From Nitzschia sp. pyKryTriq1 (Eukaryota > Bacillariophyta > Bacillariophyceae > Bacillariales > Bacillariaceae), in assembly GCA_956465555.1 (NCBI GenBank), contig OY101116.1:4030001-4094000 (forward strand): a stretch of 64,000 bases of DNA, in the 5' to 3' direction. The position numbers and the translations under genes are program-made. Shown here in pieces: positions 39,090 through 49,503 of the stretch; position 1 is the first letter of the stretch; each line of letters opens with the position of its first letter. The notes below the pieces were generated by a model. The model was not told the DNA's origin and searched no databases. It was given only the letters and a program-made list of their open reading frames with translations.

Positions 39090-39473
39090 GATGTGACATC
39101 CTATCCACGAGCTATTGAAAACGACCTCTTGAATGTTTTGTGGTCGAACAAGTCATTCAAAACAACACAAACCACCGCACGAAAAGCTACCACTAAACTG
39201 ACTGCGTAGCTTTTTGTGCGTATATATGTGGGATAAGTATTAGACCATGATGTAGGCGTCGCGAAGAAAGAAGAGAAATTATATGTGATGGATAGGATGC
39301 ATGCTGCGTGTTGAAATATTGTTGTTGTAGTTGATGAAGAGAATGAGACATGGTACTTGTACTGTAGTCTACTGCTAGACCTGTTTGTTACCTTATTGAT
39401 CTTGTGATTTCCGAGAACGAAAAGTCTACTATTATCTAGTTTCTTATTTTCATCAGTCATCTTCTTTTCTCTC
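39090..39473. other. Region between foldback element and lipase gene
   Basis: Upstream DNA of the lipase gene. Nothing else is seen. Confidence 0.45.
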
Positions 39474-41918
39474 ATGAAGAATCTTCAACATCCTCCAAAA
39501 ATAACCAAGACGAATCTTCTTCTTCTGCTCAACAACAACAGCCACATCAACAGCCACATCAACAACAACAACAACAACATTAACATCAACCATCCCCACC
39601 CAAGACGACGAATACCACGTGTCTTTTTATTTTTCCTATCGAGTGCATTATTATTATTGTTATTATTTTGCGATTCTTCACCAGCATCAACATCACCAGC
39701 ATCATCATCACCAGCATCATCATCACCAGCATCACTCCTCAGCGTCATGACGACGACGATGATGATGACGAGGTTTCAAAGTAGTAGTGCTGTGATGGCA
39801 CTTGGAAGAAGGGCGGGTCGTGGTGGTGGTTCTGCCCCCACAAGGCTCATCGTCTCGGCAGCACCCATTCGGATTCCAAGCAGTATTAGTAGTGCATCGA
39901 TGCTACTTCGTTCTTCCAAGAATCATCATCATCGATTCTATTCATCCTCCAGGAGAGGAGGAGGAGGAGGTGGTGGATCTCAACAGCAACAAGAACAACA
40001 ACAAAAGTACAACTCCGTCCTGTACTCTCAGCGGCGTTTCTTTGGTTCCACCACCAGCACCACTGGCAGTAGCAGCTCCTCAGACAAGAATAATAACGAC
40101 GACGACTCCTCATCATCCAACAACTCTACCCAGTCGTCCACCACCGAGACATCCGAAGAGTTTTCTACTACTACTACTACTACTTCCGGCGACGAAACAA
40201 CGTCCATTGAAGACGCAACCAAAACAACGGCAACAAAACCATCAGTGAATACTGCTGTTCTCCAAAAGAAAAAGTCGTCTTCTAGTAGTAGTAGTAGGAG
40301 CCGACGATTTCGTCAAGGCGTCGGAGACCTCTTGTCGGCCGCGGGTTTTATCTCCAGTTCCGTGCTGAGTATTGTCCGGGGGAATCCGGAACGAGTCTGG
40401 AAGCAAACCCAACCTCAGCTACAAGCCTTTCTAGACTTTTTAAAAGCTTCAGGGATTGATTTGGAATTGGAAGATACCTTTTTGAAATCCAAATCCGGAG
40501 CCTCCATGTCCTTGGCCTTGTTGGCCCGAGTCCATGCCCATTTGTATTTTAACAAGAACGACAAAGCGGAGGCAACAGAAGCAACAGCAACAGCAACATC
40601 CTCTTTACAACAACAACATTCTCCAGAATTTTGGAATCGCGCCCGAAGATATATGCGATATGCGACAGCCGTATATGGACCTGCCATGGTTCGAGCCGCA
40701 CAAATCGATCTGGGTAAAAGTCGTATGCGGGATGTCATGTTTGGTGGACTCTTTGGTTCTCGATTTTTAGTATGGAGTACTAGTACTAGTACCGGTACTG
40801 GATTCTTTGGACAGAAGCAGCAGCAGCAATCCAAATCGAATAATACCACCACCACCACCACCACCAACAACAACAACAATAATATCAATAATAATCTGGA
40901 AGTCCTTTCCCAACATATTGGAGTACCGGCCCAAGATCTACTATGGGTCGAAGTGGATGTGAATTATGCGCCGGAATCAGATGACGACGATGATGAGGAT
41001 GATGACGATCATTGTTTGCGTCATTTGGTGGCCATTGATCATACACACAAAGAAGTGGTATTGGCCATTCGGGGAACCTTTTCTTTACAAGAGATTGTTG
41101 TGGATATTGCCAGTTATTCCAAACAATTTTGTGGAGGAGAAGCTCATGAAGGCATGGCCGCCATGGCAGAACAACTCTGGAGCGTGGCGGGTCCGACGAT
41201 TGTCCAGACGCTCCAGGAGCATCCCGACTATGAGTTGGTAGTGACGGGCCATTCGTTGGGAGCAGGAACGGCCAGTCTCTTGGCAGTATTGCTCAAACAA
41301 CAACAGCTGCAACAACAACGAAATCAATACACCAGCAATACCCTTCTTCCTCCAGATACTTCTCTCCGTTGCTTTGCCTATGCCTCTCCTCCGGTCTTTA
41401 CACCACTCGAGTTTATTCCTCAAGCCACCCAGGTGATTACCAATTTTATTCATGAAACGGACGTGGTTCCCTTTTTGTCCGTCTATTCGGTCCGCCACCT
41501 GATGGCGGACTTGCGAGCAATTCAATCCGCCACCTCGGGACTCTCATGGGTCCAAAAACTGGCCATTGTCAGTGGATCCCAACCCCTTCCGGAAGATCTC
41601 ATTGATGCCGTTGTACAATCCTCTTCCCGTCCGATGCTTGTTCCCAAGCAAGGAGCACCACGCCTGAAAGTACCAGCAGGCGAAACCATTTGGCTGCTGC
41701 GATCCATATTATCCAATGATGATAATGATGATGATGATGATGATGGATATTATTATACTCCTCATATCTATCGAGATAGGATTTTTCCATTTCCATACAT
41801 TCGTGTCAATCCTGACATGTTGATGGATCATTTACCCGCGCGGTATGAATATGCGTTGGAACACTTGGATTTGCATGGTGGTGATGATGATGATGATACT
41901 GGTAACAACAACGATTGA
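39474..41918 (+). CDS. Class 3 (DAG-lipase-like) lipase
   Basis: Single exon, 814 residues. A hydrophobic segment (VFLFFLSSALLLLLLFC) sits near residue 50, after an Asn-rich start, and is followed by four S-P-A-S type repeats. The catalytic part is in the C-terminal third: VVLAIRGTFSLQEIVVD, then GHSLGAGTASLLAVLL with nucleophile Ser594, ETDVVPF with Asp663, and MDHLPARYEYAL with His786. These are the Ser-Asp-His triad of lipase class 3, closest in pattern to sn1-specific diacylglycerol lipases. The region before (GVGDLLSAAGFISSSVLSIVRGNPERVW, RYMRYATAVYGPAM) is also family-like. Ser, Thr, Asn and Asp runs pad the rest. Role in membrane or storage lipid turnover is inferred; the targeting signal is ambiguous. 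It is convergent with the DUF6824 gene. Confidence 0.87.
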   Translation: MKNLQHPPKITKTNLLLLLNNNSHINSHINNNNNNININHPHPRRRIPRVFLFFLSSALLLLLLFCDSSPASTSPASSSPASSSPASLLSVMTTTMMMTRFQSSSAVMALGRRAGRGGGSAPTRLIVSAAPIRIPSSISSASMLLRSSKNHHHRFYSSSRRGGGGGGGSQQQQEQQQKYNSVLYSQRRFFGSTTSTTGSSSSSDKNNNDDDSSSSNNSTQSSTTETSEEFSTTTTTTSGDETTSIEDATKTTATKPSVNTAVLQKKKSSSSSSSRSRRFRQGVGDLLSAAGFISSSVLSIVRGNPERVWKQTQPQLQAFLDFLKASGIDLELEDTFLKSKSGASMSLALLARVHAHLYFNKNDKAEATEATATATSSLQQQHSPEFWNRARRYMRYATAVYGPAMVRAAQIDLGKSRMRDVMFGGLFGSRFLVWSTSTSTGTGFFGQKQQQQSKSNNTTTTTTTNNNNNNINNNLEVLSQHIGVPAQDLLWVEVDVNYAPESDDDDDEDDDDHCLRHLVAIDHTHKEVVLAIRGTFSLQEIVVDIASYSKQFCGGEAHEGMAAMAEQLWSVAGPTIVQTLQEHPDYELVVTGHSLGAGTASLLAVLLKQQQLQQQRNQYTSNTLLPPDTSLRCFAYASPPVFTPLEFIPQATQVITNFIHETDVVPFLSVYSVRHLMADLRAIQSATSGLSWVQKLAIVSGSQPLPEDLIDAVVQSSSRPMLVPKQGAPRLKVPAGETIWLLRSILSNDDNDDDDDDGYYYTPHIYRDRIFPFPYIRVNPDMLMDHLPARYEYALEHLDLHGGDDDDDTGNNND

Positions 41919-42032
41919 TTAGGCAAGGAATTAAGTAAGTAAGTAAGTGATAATATACATTCGATGAAGGAAAAGTCTCTACTATATCATAGTAGTAGAG
42001 TAATAGTAACAGTCGATTCTTATATATTGTAT

Positions 42033-43748
42033 TTACTGCCGTTCTGCACTATTACTTCCACTGGAAGAAGATGTCTTTTTCAATGCTCCGCTGCTCCCGT
42101 AGCGACGTTGCAAGGCACCTCCTCTCCAGGGCAACAGCAAGGTAGGCATACCAATATTAATCCCATTAGGAGGTTCCTTGCCATTCAAGGGAGGTGTAGT
42201 GATATCATCTTCGGGATGTACGGCATCCATGATAGATCGCAATTCCTCATTGAAATCACGGATACCATGACTGTTGTTGTTGTCGTTGTTGTTGTTGCTG
42301 TTGTTCCCGCGAGGACTGTAAGTATCGTTGTTGTTGTTGGAGTTGCTGTCGTTGTTGCCACTAGAAGAAGTAGACAAAGAACGATGGTGGTGATCATTAC
42401 TCATCAGTTGAATCGTTGGAATATTGTTCATGGAAGAAGACCACGACCCGGAGGGGGGTAACCCATACAGTTCCCCCAACTGTCGATACTCCTCCCGACC
42501 CGCATCGCTAGCACTACTCACATTTCGGACCATGCCTCCGACTCGAGTACTGTTATCGTTGCTATTTAGCTGGGTCCGAGCTGGAGACTGGTATGCTGGT
42601 TCTTGCTGTTGCTGTTGTTGCGGCTGGGTGGGAGCAATGATAGTAGCAGGGGGTGTCGGCCGTGGAGACGGCTCGGGAGTTCTTGATGATGTCGATGGCC
42701 ATGATGGATGAAGAAGCACCAGATCGGATTCATCCAAAAACGGATTGACAAAGTCTTCTGCAAGATCTTCCGCAGCTGAACTACTATCCGGTACCCATCC
42801 TCCTGAAATGTCTGACAAGGCCAAGGAATGGGTCCGATGCATGAAATTGTTATTTGCACCACGGGCCGCGGGGGCTGGGATGGGGGGTGGCACTACCATG
42901 GGCGGTGATATCGTGGAAGTCAGAGGAGGCGTTTCGGTATAGACATACATGCTGCTGCCGTTGTTGCTCTCTACTCGAGGTTTCTTGTTGGAGGATGGTT
43001 CTTCATCCACTTGCTGCTGTAGTTGCTGCTGTTGCTGAAACTCTTTGTTGCTCATAAGAGGTCGGGAGTAGCTAGGCAATGTTGCTGTTTGGTGCGGTTT
43101 GTCCAATGATTTTGCCGCTAAGGACTTGGCTTCCAACAAGTTACGGCCCAGCTCGTTCAGCGCCTCTTGCGTTCCGCTCGGAACTTCTCGATGGTGGGGC
43201 ATGTTCTCATTGTTGTTATCGCTGGGAGGAGCAGGAGGGACAGTTTGTGGCCAGCCCGAGGAAGGCGAGGTGGTAGTACTAGCTTTGCTGGAACCAGTTC
43301 GACTACTTCCTCCTCCTCCTCCTTTGGGTCCTCGGCTACTCTTTCGCTTGCGCGTGGCTGGTTTTTCGTCTTGATGGGCGGCACGAATTTGGGGCGCCCC
43401 TTCTCGTAAGGCTTGACTGGTTTTCGCCAACGCCCGCAACTCATCGACTTCCACCCACCACCCACTGGACATGGAAGAAGAGGGGTCCTTTTGCAGAAAG
43501 CGGCCTCCTTTATCGGTCACCAACGCCATGACTTCCTTGGCAACTCGCGTCTTTTCCGCCTTGCTTCCTGCCAAGTTGTAATCTTCCTTGCGTTCATGGA
43601 CCCAATCTCGAAAGACTTTGTTCCCTACATGACTGTTGATCCCTCCACCGCGGCCCAGCAAGACATCGGAAGGGTGAGGAGTTCTTATTCTCACGGACCC
43701 ACTGCCGGTCATGTAGCTGTTCGTATTGCTGCTATTGTTATTCGGCAT
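42033..43748 (-). CDS. DUF6824 domain protein (single-domain regulator candidate)
   Basis: Single exon, 571 residues. DUF6824 lies at the N-terminus (about residues 20-120): HPSDVLLGRGGGINSHVGNK, VHERKEDYNLAGSKAEKTRV, DKGGRFLQKD and GWWVEVDELRALAKTSQALR. A basic stretch (ATRKRKSSRGPKGGG) follows and could be a nuclear signal. The remaining 400 residues are disordered-looking, with Ser, Gln, Asn, Pro and His runs and few hydrophobic patches. This layout suits a transcription-related protein. DUF6824 is common in diatoms, but its biochemical role is not settled as far as I know. Unlike the two CRAL-TRIO fusions in this window, here the domain stands alone and is N-terminal. Confidence 0.85.
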   Translation of the reverse strand: MPNNNSSNTNSYMTGSGSVRIRTPHPSDVLLGRGGGINSHVGNKVFRDWVHERKEDYNLAGSKAEKTRVAKEVMALVTDKGGRFLQKDPSSSMSSGWWVEVDELRALAKTSQALREGAPQIRAAHQDEKPATRKRKSSRGPKGGGGGSSRTGSSKASTTTSPSSGWPQTVPPAPPSDNNNENMPHHREVPSGTQEALNELGRNLLEAKSLAAKSLDKPHQTATLPSYSRPLMSNKEFQQQQQLQQQVDEEPSSNKKPRVESNNGSSMYVYTETPPLTSTISPPMVVPPPIPAPAARGANNNFMHRTHSLALSDISGGWVPDSSSAAEDLAEDFVNPFLDESDLVLLHPSWPSTSSRTPEPSPRPTPPATIIAPTQPQQQQQQEPAYQSPARTQLNSNDNSTRVGGMVRNVSSASDAGREEYRQLGELYGLPPSGSWSSSMNNIPTIQLMSNDHHHRSLSTSSSGNNDSNSNNNNDTYSPRGNNSNNNNDNNNSHGIRDFNEELRSIMDAVHPEDDITTPPLNGKEPPNGINIGMPTLLLPWRGGALQRRYGSSGALKKTSSSSGSNSAERQ

Positions 43749-44847
43749 GATGCTGGTTTTTTATTGTTTGATGTGTTTGTTTCGGACGTTTTTGTTTTTG
43801 TGAGAAAGTTTGAGGTTTTGGTGAAGTAGTTGTGGTTTGTTCTGCTGTATGTTTTAAAATGTAATGACTCAATGTGGTTTCTTGCTGCTGATGGTTCTTT
43901 TCTTCGCTGTCCTTTTATTTTTGTGTATCGCTGATTGCCTTTGATCGATGATGGCGAAGAAGTCAGACGTGGAACAGAATACTAATGTGACGCAGACGAT
44001 GACTGGTGGTCAGGTACGGTAGATAGAGTGAGTTGATGGATTTCGGATGGAGTCCGATGTGATGCCTTGTTTCGCCGTCTTCGCTTTAGAAATTTTGTGA
44101 GGAAGAATGCGAAGTGTCAGAGAACCTGGCCGACGCAGAATCCACGTCAACGAAGAAGCATTTCGAATTCTTCACAATAATCCATCTGTTTATGGGCCCG
44201 GGCAGTTCGATACCTTCCGGCGGTCGCCGGGTTCTGAAACTAAAACAACACGTGGAAGGTGGTAATGAGAAGCTGTAGAATTGACAAACAGATGGTGCGT
44301 GAATGCGCGTGGACACCAGCTGCCCTGCACGCCGGGCGGGCCGGGCGCCCATTCGTGTGTCGCACTGTAAGTTCGTAGGTAAGCACAATAGCTATAGGAA
44401 TACCATCTGAAATTATTTCGATGATGTTCGACGAGAAGACGATGCGTACGTGTACCGCTTCGTAGACAATTACCGGACCAGGTACGTACAGTACCGTTAC
44501 GTAGCAAGTACGTACCAGGACGAACGAACGAACCGAACGCACGACAAAAAATCGCGGCGAGTATTGACACGTCATTTTCAATTAAGGCCAACTCCGTCTC
44601 CAGTCTATCAAAAGGCACAAACGAGGTGGTCCGTCAATGGTGGGATGATGTGCATTTGCACAAACAGAGGAAACAATAGTGCGGCACTTTCGAACTCTTT
44701 TTCGTCTCCGTCTTCGTACAGTACCACCGTTTCTCCGATGATGATGATCGATGATAGAAAATGCTCAAACAAACACAAACACAGAAAACACAACTGACTG
44801 TATGTACTCACTGACCGTACCTGGTAGCCTTATTATAACCGAGCAAG
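43749..44847. other. Upstream region between divergent genes
   Basis: Lies between the DUF6824 gene (minus) and the protease gene (plus). Several frames of about 100-140 codons exist but look like chance. GTAC-rich palindromes lie near 44480-44520. Confidence 0.45.
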
Positions 44848-46273
44848 ATGACGAGACATACCCCCCTTCTGTTAATGACAGTCATTATTATCGGCTCCAC
44901 CTGTATCTATTTACCGACAATAACAGCAGAGCCGAGCTTTGAAGGGGATCATCCGGTAAGAACGGTTGGAGTGTAGCAGTCGCATACGTAGACCAATGGG
45001 TAGGTGCTTCGCTATTACCAGCCATCTCACCTTTTACATGATCTCACATCACCATCAGGATAAGAGGCCGCAGCAGCAGCAGCAGAAACAGCAGCAGAAA
45101 CATCGATCCTTGATTATCGGAGGCCACGATGCGACGCCCAACAAATATCCTTATTTCGCCACATTTGATCATTTTGGTGGAGGCGTTCTCATTGCCCCCG
45201 ATATTGTCTTAACAGCGGGCCATGTGAATCCATCATTGGAACAGCACGTACAAGTCCGACTCAATCATTCCCATTTTGATTCCATCAACTTTGCAGCGAC
45301 ACCCAAAGACTCCAATACGTTTGGTATTGCTGCCATAGTCCAGCATCCGGACTATTACACCATTTCGTGGGATGAAAAGGTGAACGATTTCAATATTTTT
45401 CTATTGGATGGGCAATCGACTATAGAACCCGTCAAATTGAATCGCAATTCACATCTCCCCCGAGCCGGTCAAATGGTCAAAGTCATAGGAATGGGAAGTA
45501 CGTCACCGAATCCGGCAACCTTTGTGGAATCTTCGGCAACGACACTCCAAGAGGTCAAATTGGAAATTTTGAGTCAACGGGAATGTTTAAAGTATTCTGG
45601 AGGGGACCCAACACGACCAGGAGTTTCGTATCATGGTCGACTCTTTGAAGAAAGTATGATCTGCACCAGTGGAGGACCTCACAACGAAAAGGATGCCTGT
45701 GCATTTGATAGTGGGAGTCCGCTACTGATCCAGAATAGTCGGGGCAAGACCCGTGTGGTAGGAATGGTCTCGTGGGGCGAACACTGTGCGGATCCTTACT
45801 TTCCGGCCGTCAATTCACGCGTCTCCTATGCTATGGATTGGATTGACAAGACTGTCTGCAAGCTCTCTCGTGCCGATCCATCCGAGCTCCGAGAATTTCG
45901 TTGTGGCGACTATGATGATGACGACGATGATGACTATTGGGATTCCGGATTTGCCGAAATGTATTCCCCACGGGAGTTTAACCATCTCATCTCTTCGTCG
46001 TCCCCCATGATGAGTGATGGCGGTCTTCAAGCCATGGCGGCCCTCGTCGCGGCGGCAGGAGTAGGTTTGATGGCTGTAGCTTGGCGTCTCATCCAAGGTC
46101 GTCGGCGCCCGCTGCGATCTCGACTATCCTCAATGTCGCGACGATACTCCATGCACGAATCAGAACGATTACTTTCAGTTCCTCCCGCCAAGGCTGTTCA
46201 AGAACGCACAGAGGGACACTCTCCCAGTGAGTCGGAAAAGACCTACGATACCTTTTCGGGCAAGTCGATATAG
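44848..46273 (+). CDS. Membrane-anchored trypsin-like serine protease
   Basis: Two exons, 44848-44955 and 45059-46273, phase 0 (CCG/GTAAGA donor, CATCAG acceptor), 440 residues. The short first exon supplies a signal peptide (MTRHTPLLLMTVIIIGSTC), which the uninterrupted frame of exon 2 would lack. After a Gln-rich pro-region comes the mature start LIIGGHDATPNKYPY. The catalytic triad is His91 (LTAGH), Asp146 (NDFNIFLL) and Ser254 (AFDSGSPLL). The usual GDSGGP is changed to FDSGSP, with Gly193 and Gly197 (chymotrypsin numbers) replaced. A C-terminal helix (AMAALVAAAGVGLMAVAWRLI) and a basic tail predict a type I membrane form at the cell surface or a secretory compartment. Family function is extracellular proteolysis; the substrate is unknown. 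Confidence 0.85.
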
Positions 46274-47176
46274 TAGCACTACTGGCTGGCAGCGATACCA
46301 CTACATCTCTCTAGTAATAACATCTCTCTAGTAATACCATTGAGAAGTAGACATCCTGTAGAGACTTCTTCTTGTAGTACCCAACTTGCTGCCAGCAGGA
46401 CTAGTACTCGTATACTCGCCACCCTCTACCTACTACTAGTACTAGAGCTCGATCTGAGCACTATCTGTAGTATATTCTTTGCTAGCTCTAGAGAGGGCCT
46501 TTCAATCTACTCCTTGTCTCATCCCTATCGGTGCGTAGTAGTAGTCTACCGTTGGTTAGTAGTACGGCACCACCTCCACTCGTCTCGCCCCTGCTGGTGC
46601 ATTCAATGCATCATAAAGGATAAAGGTCCAAACGAACCATCCGACCCAAAATCCAAACTCAACGCCTTCGTCCGTCCTTCCCCCCAAATATTTCTGTTGT
46701 CCGTCAGAGTGTTTGTCCTTGTGCGTTGAATTTTCTGATAGTGCGACCAGTGAACTCCAATGGGATGCCGATATCGCCGGCCTTTCCACATGTAAAATCC
46801 ATAATAGCGTATTAAACGTTTACAAGAAACACATAAAAGGGCATAGAAATAGAAGCGATCACTCTATGTAAATAATTCTCAAGCTCGGCCTGTGTTTCAG
46901 CGAAGACTGATTATCATTGAAAAGCTTCGGCGATGAAGATAAAACGAATACTGCAATGGAAGCGCGTGCGCAAGGCAGGCTTGAACGGATTGTTTGAACC
47001 CAATGAGTTGTGTAGAGTCTACGTGGATGAGTACCAAAGCTGAGCGATCGAAAGATTACGAAGCCTCCGATCAACTTTTTGTCTTGTGAGCACTATCATC
47101 AGACCATCATCTCCGTCTCTCACTTTCTTTGATCGTGACAAATACATCTCAATCAATACCTTTTAAAACCATCACC
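46274..47176. other. Intergenic region upstream of a 12-Cys gene
   Basis: CTAG-rich at its left end, with a two-copy CATCTCTCTAGTAATA repeat (46304-46319 and 46321-46336). A minus-strand frame at 46556-46789 ends in a helix-like stretch (EFGFWVGWFVWTFILYDAL) but has no clean start and is not called. Confidence 0.45.
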
Positions 47177-48338
47177 ATGAAGCTTTCCTTGACTCTCCTT
47201 TTGGCCTCCCTAGCCACCACCTCCGCCACCAAGGCCGTTTCGGCTAAGAACGCCGCCAAGGTCTTGCGTGCCGCTCGTAAGATGGAAGATGCCAACGCTG
47301 ACGCTAACAACGGCGAGGTCGACTACAGCTATTTGGCCAAGTACAGCCTCAAGATGATTGGATGCAAGGCCGGTATGCAAGTCATGGACGCCGAAACCGG
47401 CGAGTACGAGTACAATGCTGCCATCTTCCGTCTGTGCCCCACCGAGTCTGGCTGCGCCGACGAGAGCGTCAATGGATGCAAGGAGGGATACGGTGACTTT
47501 GTCGTCGGCCTCAACACCTTTGTCCAAGGATACTTCGAGGACCAGCGCGACAACATGAACTGGGACGATCAGTTCCAAGTCGATCGTTACGCCGAGTGCG
47601 GCCAATACGAGATTGAACAAGCTGAAGGTGACGACGCCAATGCCAACCAGTACGCTGACATGCAATTCTTCATTGGACCCACCTGTACCTCGGACGAGCT
47701 CGATGTCAAGCTCGCTCTCTTCTCTGAAGAGACATGCACCACCGCTTCCAGTGTTTCCTTCGAAGAGATCTCCAACGGATGGACCATGCCCTTCTCCTCG
47801 GGAGGTATGGTTTCCACCTACTGCTCTGACTGTGTTGAGCTCAACGAAAACGATGGCACTTACGGACTCCGTGAAATGTGCACCAACTTGTACATGGAAG
47901 CTGCCTACGCTTGCGAAGAAAAGATGGAGTACTTCTCGTACTACGGACAAAACACCCAAGGATGCTCCACCATCGATGAATCTATGCCCAGCGCCGTCAA
48001 GAAGGCCAGCAAGAACAGCAGCGGAGGAAAGGTCTTTGGATGGATTGTATTTGCCCTCCTTGTTGTTGGAATGGGCTCTTACGTTATGTGGTGGCGCAAG
48101 AGTAAGTACCGAAACTTTTCGCAATACAATGAAGAAACGGAAGCCCAAATCCAGCAAATGATGGCCAAACGTCAACAGCGTGTCCGATGGTGGCAATGGC
48201 TGCGAAGATGTTAATGCATTCTTGTATGTTGTACTGTACTGCTACTAGTAGACGGCTCTTTCTCACGCACACTTGTTTCTTCTTTTACGCTCTACGATTA
48301 CAGAGAAGCAAGCCTCCAACGCTGGACTTGTCGCCTAA
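47177..48338 (+). CDS. 12-cysteine type I membrane protein, diatom family member 1
   Basis: Two exons, 47177-48101 and 48304-48338, phase 1 (AAGA/GTAAGT donor, GATTACAG acceptor), 319 residues. Reading through the donor instead gives a longer tail ending at 48214. The spliced form is preferred because its join (WWRKKKQASN) resembles the paralogue at 49504-50721 (WWKKQKQNL). The start at 47177 opens a signal peptide (MKLSLTLLLASLATTSATKA). The ectodomain has twelve Cys whose order matches both paralogues, with motifs CKEGYGDFVVGLNTFVQGYF, FIGPTCTSD and EISNGWTMPFSSGG. A membrane helix (VFGWIVFALLVVGMGSYVMWW) and a few cytosolic residues end it. GC-rich, uniform codons suggest high expression. 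No function is known. Confidence 0.85.
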
Positions 48339-49503
48339 GCAGTTCCAATGTCACTCGTGCGACATTTTTTCAACTGCAGCATCAAGCGCCTCATTATTAT
48401 TCGTCAACACCTATAGTAGATCTTGGTACTTTTTTTAAAAAGCATTACTGTCAGTACTACAATCATATATATTTATTCAGTATCTGTCTCAACTACTGGA
48501 CTGTAGATTAGAAGGTGATGGCTAGTCTCTTTCAGAGGGCTGTTGGATCCGAGATTCGTTTTTTACCTTTCTTGTACCACGAGTAGGACGAAGAAGAAAC
48601 ATCATCATCGTCGATGCACCTTCTCTTTTTTCCGAAGTCGAAGTGTACCGTACTACGCCGCATGCATGGAGAACAAGGCGCGCAGAACATCTTTTCGCAA
48701 GCATTGGTTGGACGTTGAGGAGTTGAGAATCCAATTGCGCGCCGGCAGGCTAGGTTTTGGCACCATAGTTCGTGCGTTGGCGTTGACAGCGACGGTTGAC
48801 ACACGCGCCAGGCGATGCCGCCTATTGGTGGGTATCGTGCTGTTCTGCCTGATCATGCTTTGCAGGAGTGCGTGAGTGGAAGAAAAACAAGAACAAGCAT
48901 GCAGGAGGCAGGTTCAGGTTGTTATTCTTCTTCGTAGACGAGATAGATGGAAGGATGCTACAGTACTACCGGTAGTACGCTACTAGCAGGTAAATGAGAG
49001 AACCACTGGATGGAGGGATGCGAGAGGTGGTGGATAGACTATCTAGTAGTAGTAGGAGCTTGTAGTACTACTAGTAGACAAATATGTACGAGTTCGTCTT
49101 CTGGTAGATCGTAATCAACAAAAAGTGAGTGGAAGAATCCATCATACTCGTACTGTTGTAATAAGAAGCCATCCTTGTTGTTGTTCATTATGTTTTTATT
49201 AAAAACGTCAAAATATATGCATGCATTCATTCATTTTAATAATTGATCATTATTCTTTCTTGGTAGTGGTGGTACTGCCGATATTTGGGTAATATTAGTA
49301 GTGGTGGTGATGTTATGGTAGTAGAAGAGTAGCCATCATATTAAAGTTTGGCGGCAAAAAAACAGACAACAATAGTACAGACAGGGTTTCACATTCACAT
49401 TCATCTCTTCTATAAAGCAAGAACAGACGACAAATATTTGTCGTTCCGTTTTCAAAATAGTAGTTCTGATGGATTGGTTCCTTGATTGATTGATTCATAT
49501 TGT
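48339..49503. other. Gene-free spacer within the 12-Cys cluster
   Basis: Between convergent members 1 and 2. No convincing gene. Palindromes of CTACTAG and TACCGGTA type appear near 48960-49080. Confidence 0.5.

Noticed and set aside
38337-39096. Two near-identical frames on opposite strands
   Set aside because: Not a gene pair; they are the two arms of the foldback element.
46556-46804. Minus-strand frames with a C-terminal helix-like segment
   Set aside because: Three frames each look partly protein-like and none has a start, splice sites or a recognisable family.
47210-48196. 328-codon minus-strand frame opposite 12-Cys member 1
   Set aside because: The complement of a GC-rich, codon-biased gene often stays open; the sense strand has the signal peptide and conserved Cys, the antisense has nothing recognisable.
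48543-48875. 110-codon plus-strand frame with a hydrophobic end
   Set aside because: Composition is random; no start context or conserved motif.
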